Shown here: positions 6,806-8,144 of the stretch, piece after piece | How positions within the stretch are numbered: position 1 is the first letter of the stretch | Layout of the letters: each line of letters begins with the position of its first letter | Assembly: GCA_041485385.1 (NCBI GenBank) | Contig: JBGPJM010000216.1 | Location: 1 to 8,144, forward strand | Origin: JBGPJM01 sp041485385 | Lineage (GTDB): Bacteria; Planctomycetota; Phycisphaerae; Phycisphaerales; UBA1924 | Length of the DNA: 8,144 bases | Direction: 5' to 3' | Made by a program: the position numbers and the translations under genes | Notes under the pieces: model-generated | What the model was told of the DNA's origin: nothing | The model's input: only the letters and a program-made list of their open reading frames with translations | Databases searched by the model: none

Positions 6806-6841
6806 GCCCCGATCATCGGCGGAATCACGTACGATGCGCCC
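6806..6841. promoter_or_regulatory. 36-bp divergent promoter region between the dehydratase gene and ruvA
   Basis: The two start codons are only 36 bases apart, so any promoters must overlap each other or the coding starts. On the plus strand TACGAT (6830-6835) resembles a -10 box and ends six bases before the ruvA ATG; transcription from it would yield a leaderless or nearly leaderless message. No clear -35 and no good ribosome-binding site for ruvA are seen. The small palindrome CGTACG (6828-6833) overlaps the same spot. Tentative. Confidence 0.3.
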
Positions 6842-7531
6842 ATGATCGTTCGTGTCACCGGACTCCTCGAATCCATCAACGGCAACCGCGCAGTCATTGC
6901 GCTCGGCGCCGACGGCGCGCAGGCGGGCGGCGGGATGGCGCGCGAAGTCCTTATACCTACGTATCTCGCAGCGCGACTTTTGGCGAGTTCGCTGGGCGCG
7001 AAAGTCACGCTGCACACGCTTGAGTATCTCGAGGGGCAGGGGCAGGGGACGAGCTTTGTGCCGCGGATGATCGGGTTTGCTTCTCCGGAGGAACGGGAGT
7101 TTTTTGAGTTGCTGACTACGGTGAAAGGGCTGGGAAACAAGCGGGCGCTGCGGGCGCTGGCGGAGGAGCCGGCCTTGATTTCCCAGGCGATCATGCACGA
7201 GGACGTGAAGTGGCTGCAGCGATTGCCGGAGATCGGCAAGCGGCTGGCGGAAACCGTCGTCGTTGACCTGCGAGAGAAGATCAAGCCGCTGGCGGCCGAC
7301 CTGGGGGCGGTCGAGTTTAAGCCTGGAATTGTGGACCGCGGCGTGCTTGGGGGTCCGGGCGGAGTGCGGGCGCACTCGCCGGCGGCGAGCGATGCGGTGG
7401 AGGCGCTGGTGGCCCTTGGCGAGACGCCGGCTGATGCCGAGCGGCTGGTTTCGCGGGCGCTGGAGCGGAATAAGGACCTCAAGACGACCGAGGAAATCCT
7501 CGGGGCGGCCCTGGGAGCGGGGCGTACCTGA
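6842..7531 (+). CDS. ruvA: Holliday junction branch migration complex subunit RuvA
   Basis: 229 residues, slightly longer than the roughly 200 of Escherichia coli RuvA. RuvA tetramers bind four-way DNA junctions and load the RuvB motor for branch migration in recombinational repair. The three domains are visible: an N-terminal OB fold beginning MIVRVTGLLESI (1-65); two helix-hairpin-helix motifs, TTVKGLGNKRAL (92-103) and LQRLPEIGKRLAETVV (125-140); and, after a Gly/Pro-rich linker (about 160-180), the RuvB-binding domain III (SDAVEALVALGETPADAERLV, 183-203). Extra length lies in the OB-domain loop (about 22-34) and the linker. The start is ATG 6842, giving the canonical N-terminus; the ribosome-binding site is poor. 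Neither ruvB nor ruvC is adjacent: the next gene is folP, separated by a terminator-like hairpin, so ruvA appears to be transcribed alone. Confidence 0.95.
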   Translation: MIVRVTGLLESINGNRAVIALGADGAQAGGGMAREVLIPTYLAARLLASSLGAKVTLHTLEYLEGQGQGTSFVPRMIGFASPEEREFFELLTTVKGLGNKRALRALAEEPALISQAIMHEDVKWLQRLPEIGKRLAETVVVDLREKIKPLAADLGAVEFKPGIVDRGVLGGPGGVRAHSPAASDAVEALVALGETPADAERLVSRALERNKDLKTTEEILGAALGAGRT

Positions 7532-7552
7532 ATCTGGGGAGGGCCCAACCTG

Positions 7553-7595
7553 CGCGCCCAAACGGGGTAATTGGGTATGGTTTTGGCGCGTTTTT
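7553..7595 (+). terminator. Intrinsic terminator of ruvA
   Basis: Starting 22 bases after the ruvA stop, CGCGCC-C-AAAC (7553-7563) can pair with GTTT-T-GGCGCG (7580-7590): ten pairs with one C/T mismatch and a 16-base loop. A run of five T (7591-7595) follows directly. Stem, position and T-tract all fit a rho-independent terminator, though the loop is long. Confidence 0.6.
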
Positions 7596-7659
7596 GGGGA
7601 CGTTCGGTGGACTGACCCCGACGTTCTGCGCGGTTGGGACGAGGGTGTCTCCACCGCTG

Positions 7660-7695
7660 ATGGGACGGATAGGACGTATGGGACTGATAGGTCGG
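7660..7695 (+). repeat. Four tandem copies of a degenerate 9-nt unit (ATRGGWCKK)
   Basis: Four end-to-end units: ATGGGACGG (7660-7668), ATAGGACGT (7669-7677), ATGGGACTG (7678-7686) and ATAGGTCGG (7687-7695), then a degenerate ATGAGGGCG. G and A alternate at unit position 3. Similar ATGGGAC/ATAGGAC arrays are, from memory, scattered in intergenic DNA of Planctomycetota and related phyla; their role is unknown. The array lies between ruvA and folP. Confidence 0.7.
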
Positions 7696-7798
7696 ATGAG
7701 GGCGTGCCCTACCCGAAAGACCCCCCTAAAAACGGGAGTTGCCGCCGTTGTCGCCGACCGAGGTTGATCCTACTTCTGGGGGCGCGCCGGGGTGGCTG

Positions 7799-8144
7799 AT
7801 GCGCGGGTCACCGGCGCGGCGACTGTCGCTCGACCGGGCGCGCGTGCTGGCGATTCTCAACCTCACGCCGGATAGTTTTTCGGATGGGGGCGAGCTCGTC
7901 ACGGTTGAGGCGGCGGTCGAGCGGGCGGCGGGTGCGATGCGGGACGGCGCGGATGGGCTGGACATCGGCGGCGAGTCGACGCGTCCGGGGGCGGCGCGTG
8001 TCGGCGCGGCGGAGCAGATCCGGCGCGTCGTGCCGGTCGTGCGCGCGATCAGGCGGGCGCTGGGGGATGGGGTGGGGATCAGCATCGACACGACGAGCGC
8101 GGAGGTGGGCGAGCGCGCGCTGGAGGAGGGGGCCGACGCGATCA
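7799..8144 (+). CDS. folP: Dihydropteroate synthase, 3'-truncated by window edge
   Basis: The first 115 residues of a protein normally about 270 long. The enzyme condenses para-aminobenzoate with 6-hydroxymethyl-7,8-dihydropterin pyrophosphate to dihydropteroate in folate synthesis and is the sulfonamide target. Family landmarks are clear: LAILNLTPDSFSDGG (17-31) with metal-binding Asn21, DIGGESTRPGA (55-65), and ISIDTTSAEV (94-103) with the pterin-site Asp97. ATG 7799 is chosen as start because a GGGGTGG lies just upstream and the N-terminus matches the usual short lead-in before LAILN. The frame is open back to a TAA at 7727-7729, so a TTG start at 7748 or 7739 cannot be excluded. It follows ruvA on the same strand but is separated by a terminator. 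Confidence 0.93.
   Translation, partial: MRGSPARRLSLDRARVLAILNLTPDSFSDGGELVTVEAAVERAAGAMRDGADGLDIGGESTRPGAARVGAAEQIRRVVPVVRAIRRALGDGVGISIDTTSAEVGERALEEGADAI

Larger units (their letters stand above)
7532..7798. other. ruvA-folP intergenic region
   Basis: This 267-bp gap holds the terminator hairpin and the 9-nt repeats. Between them (7596-7659) and after them (7696-7798) I see no convincing gene, tRNA or consensus promoter. The folP promoter must lie here if the terminator is effective. GC content is lower than in the flanking genes. Confidence 0.6.

Noticed and set aside
5150..7531. A nearly 800-codon plus-strand open frame continuous with ruvA
   Set aside because: Upstream of 6842 it is antisense to the dehydratase and its translation is Arg/Pro/His-rich with no domain. 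It is a by-product of high GC; the real ruvA starts at 6842.
6806..7654. N-terminal extension of the dehydratase frame to 7654
   Set aside because: It runs antisense through all of ruvA and has no recognisable protein character. ATG 6805 gives a normal start.
7726..8091. Minus-strand 121-codon frame antisense to folP
   Set aside because: Ser/Arg/Pro-rich shadow of the conserved folP reading frame.

Overview
The window is GC-rich bacterial chromosome and most resembles Planctomycetota, probably class Phycisphaerae. Three things point there. One is a membrane-anchored CPxC-type zinc ribbon joined to tandem secretin/STN-like repeats. Another is a 9-nt tandem repeat of the ATGGGACGG type in a gene gap. 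The third is the general composition and style of the genes. The assignment is inference from pattern recognition; no marker gene fixes it. I see no mobile element, CRISPR array, tRNA or rRNA.

Layout: (1) 1-750 (+) is the 3' part of a LOG/TIGR00730-family nucleotide-binding protein. (2) 3760-798 (-) is a signalling operon: a receiver-PAS segment, an in-frame TAG stop, a HWE/HisKA_2 histidine kinase segment, then a membrane zinc-ribbon/STN-repeat protein whose start overlaps the kinase stop. A promoter-like site with an inverted repeat lies about 200 nt upstream. (3) 4506-4048 (-) is dut, dUTP pyrophosphatase, with all five family motifs. (4) 4906-4622 (-) is a small helical protein of unknown function with its own promoter-like sequence. 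(5) 6805-5096 (-) is a soluble FlaA1/CapD-like nucleotide-sugar 4,6-dehydratase. (6) 6842-7531 (+) is ruvA, divergent from the dehydratase across only 36 bp and followed by a good intrinsic-terminator candidate. (7) 7532-7798 is a gap holding that terminator and the 9-nt repeats. (8) 7799-8144 (+) is the 5' part of folP, dihydropteroate synthase, cut by the window end.

How they work together: dut, ruvA and folP are housekeeping genes for nucleotide-pool sanitation, Holliday-junction processing and folate synthesis. The dehydratase supplies modified sugars for surface polysaccharide or glycosylation. The least ordinary part is 798-3760. What was evidently a single response-regulator/PAS/HWE-kinase hybrid is split by one stop codon. 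The kinase half is tightly overlapped by a gene for a membrane protein with a cytosolic-type zinc ribbon and duplicated STN-like modules, which suggests a functional partnership not described for any system I can name.
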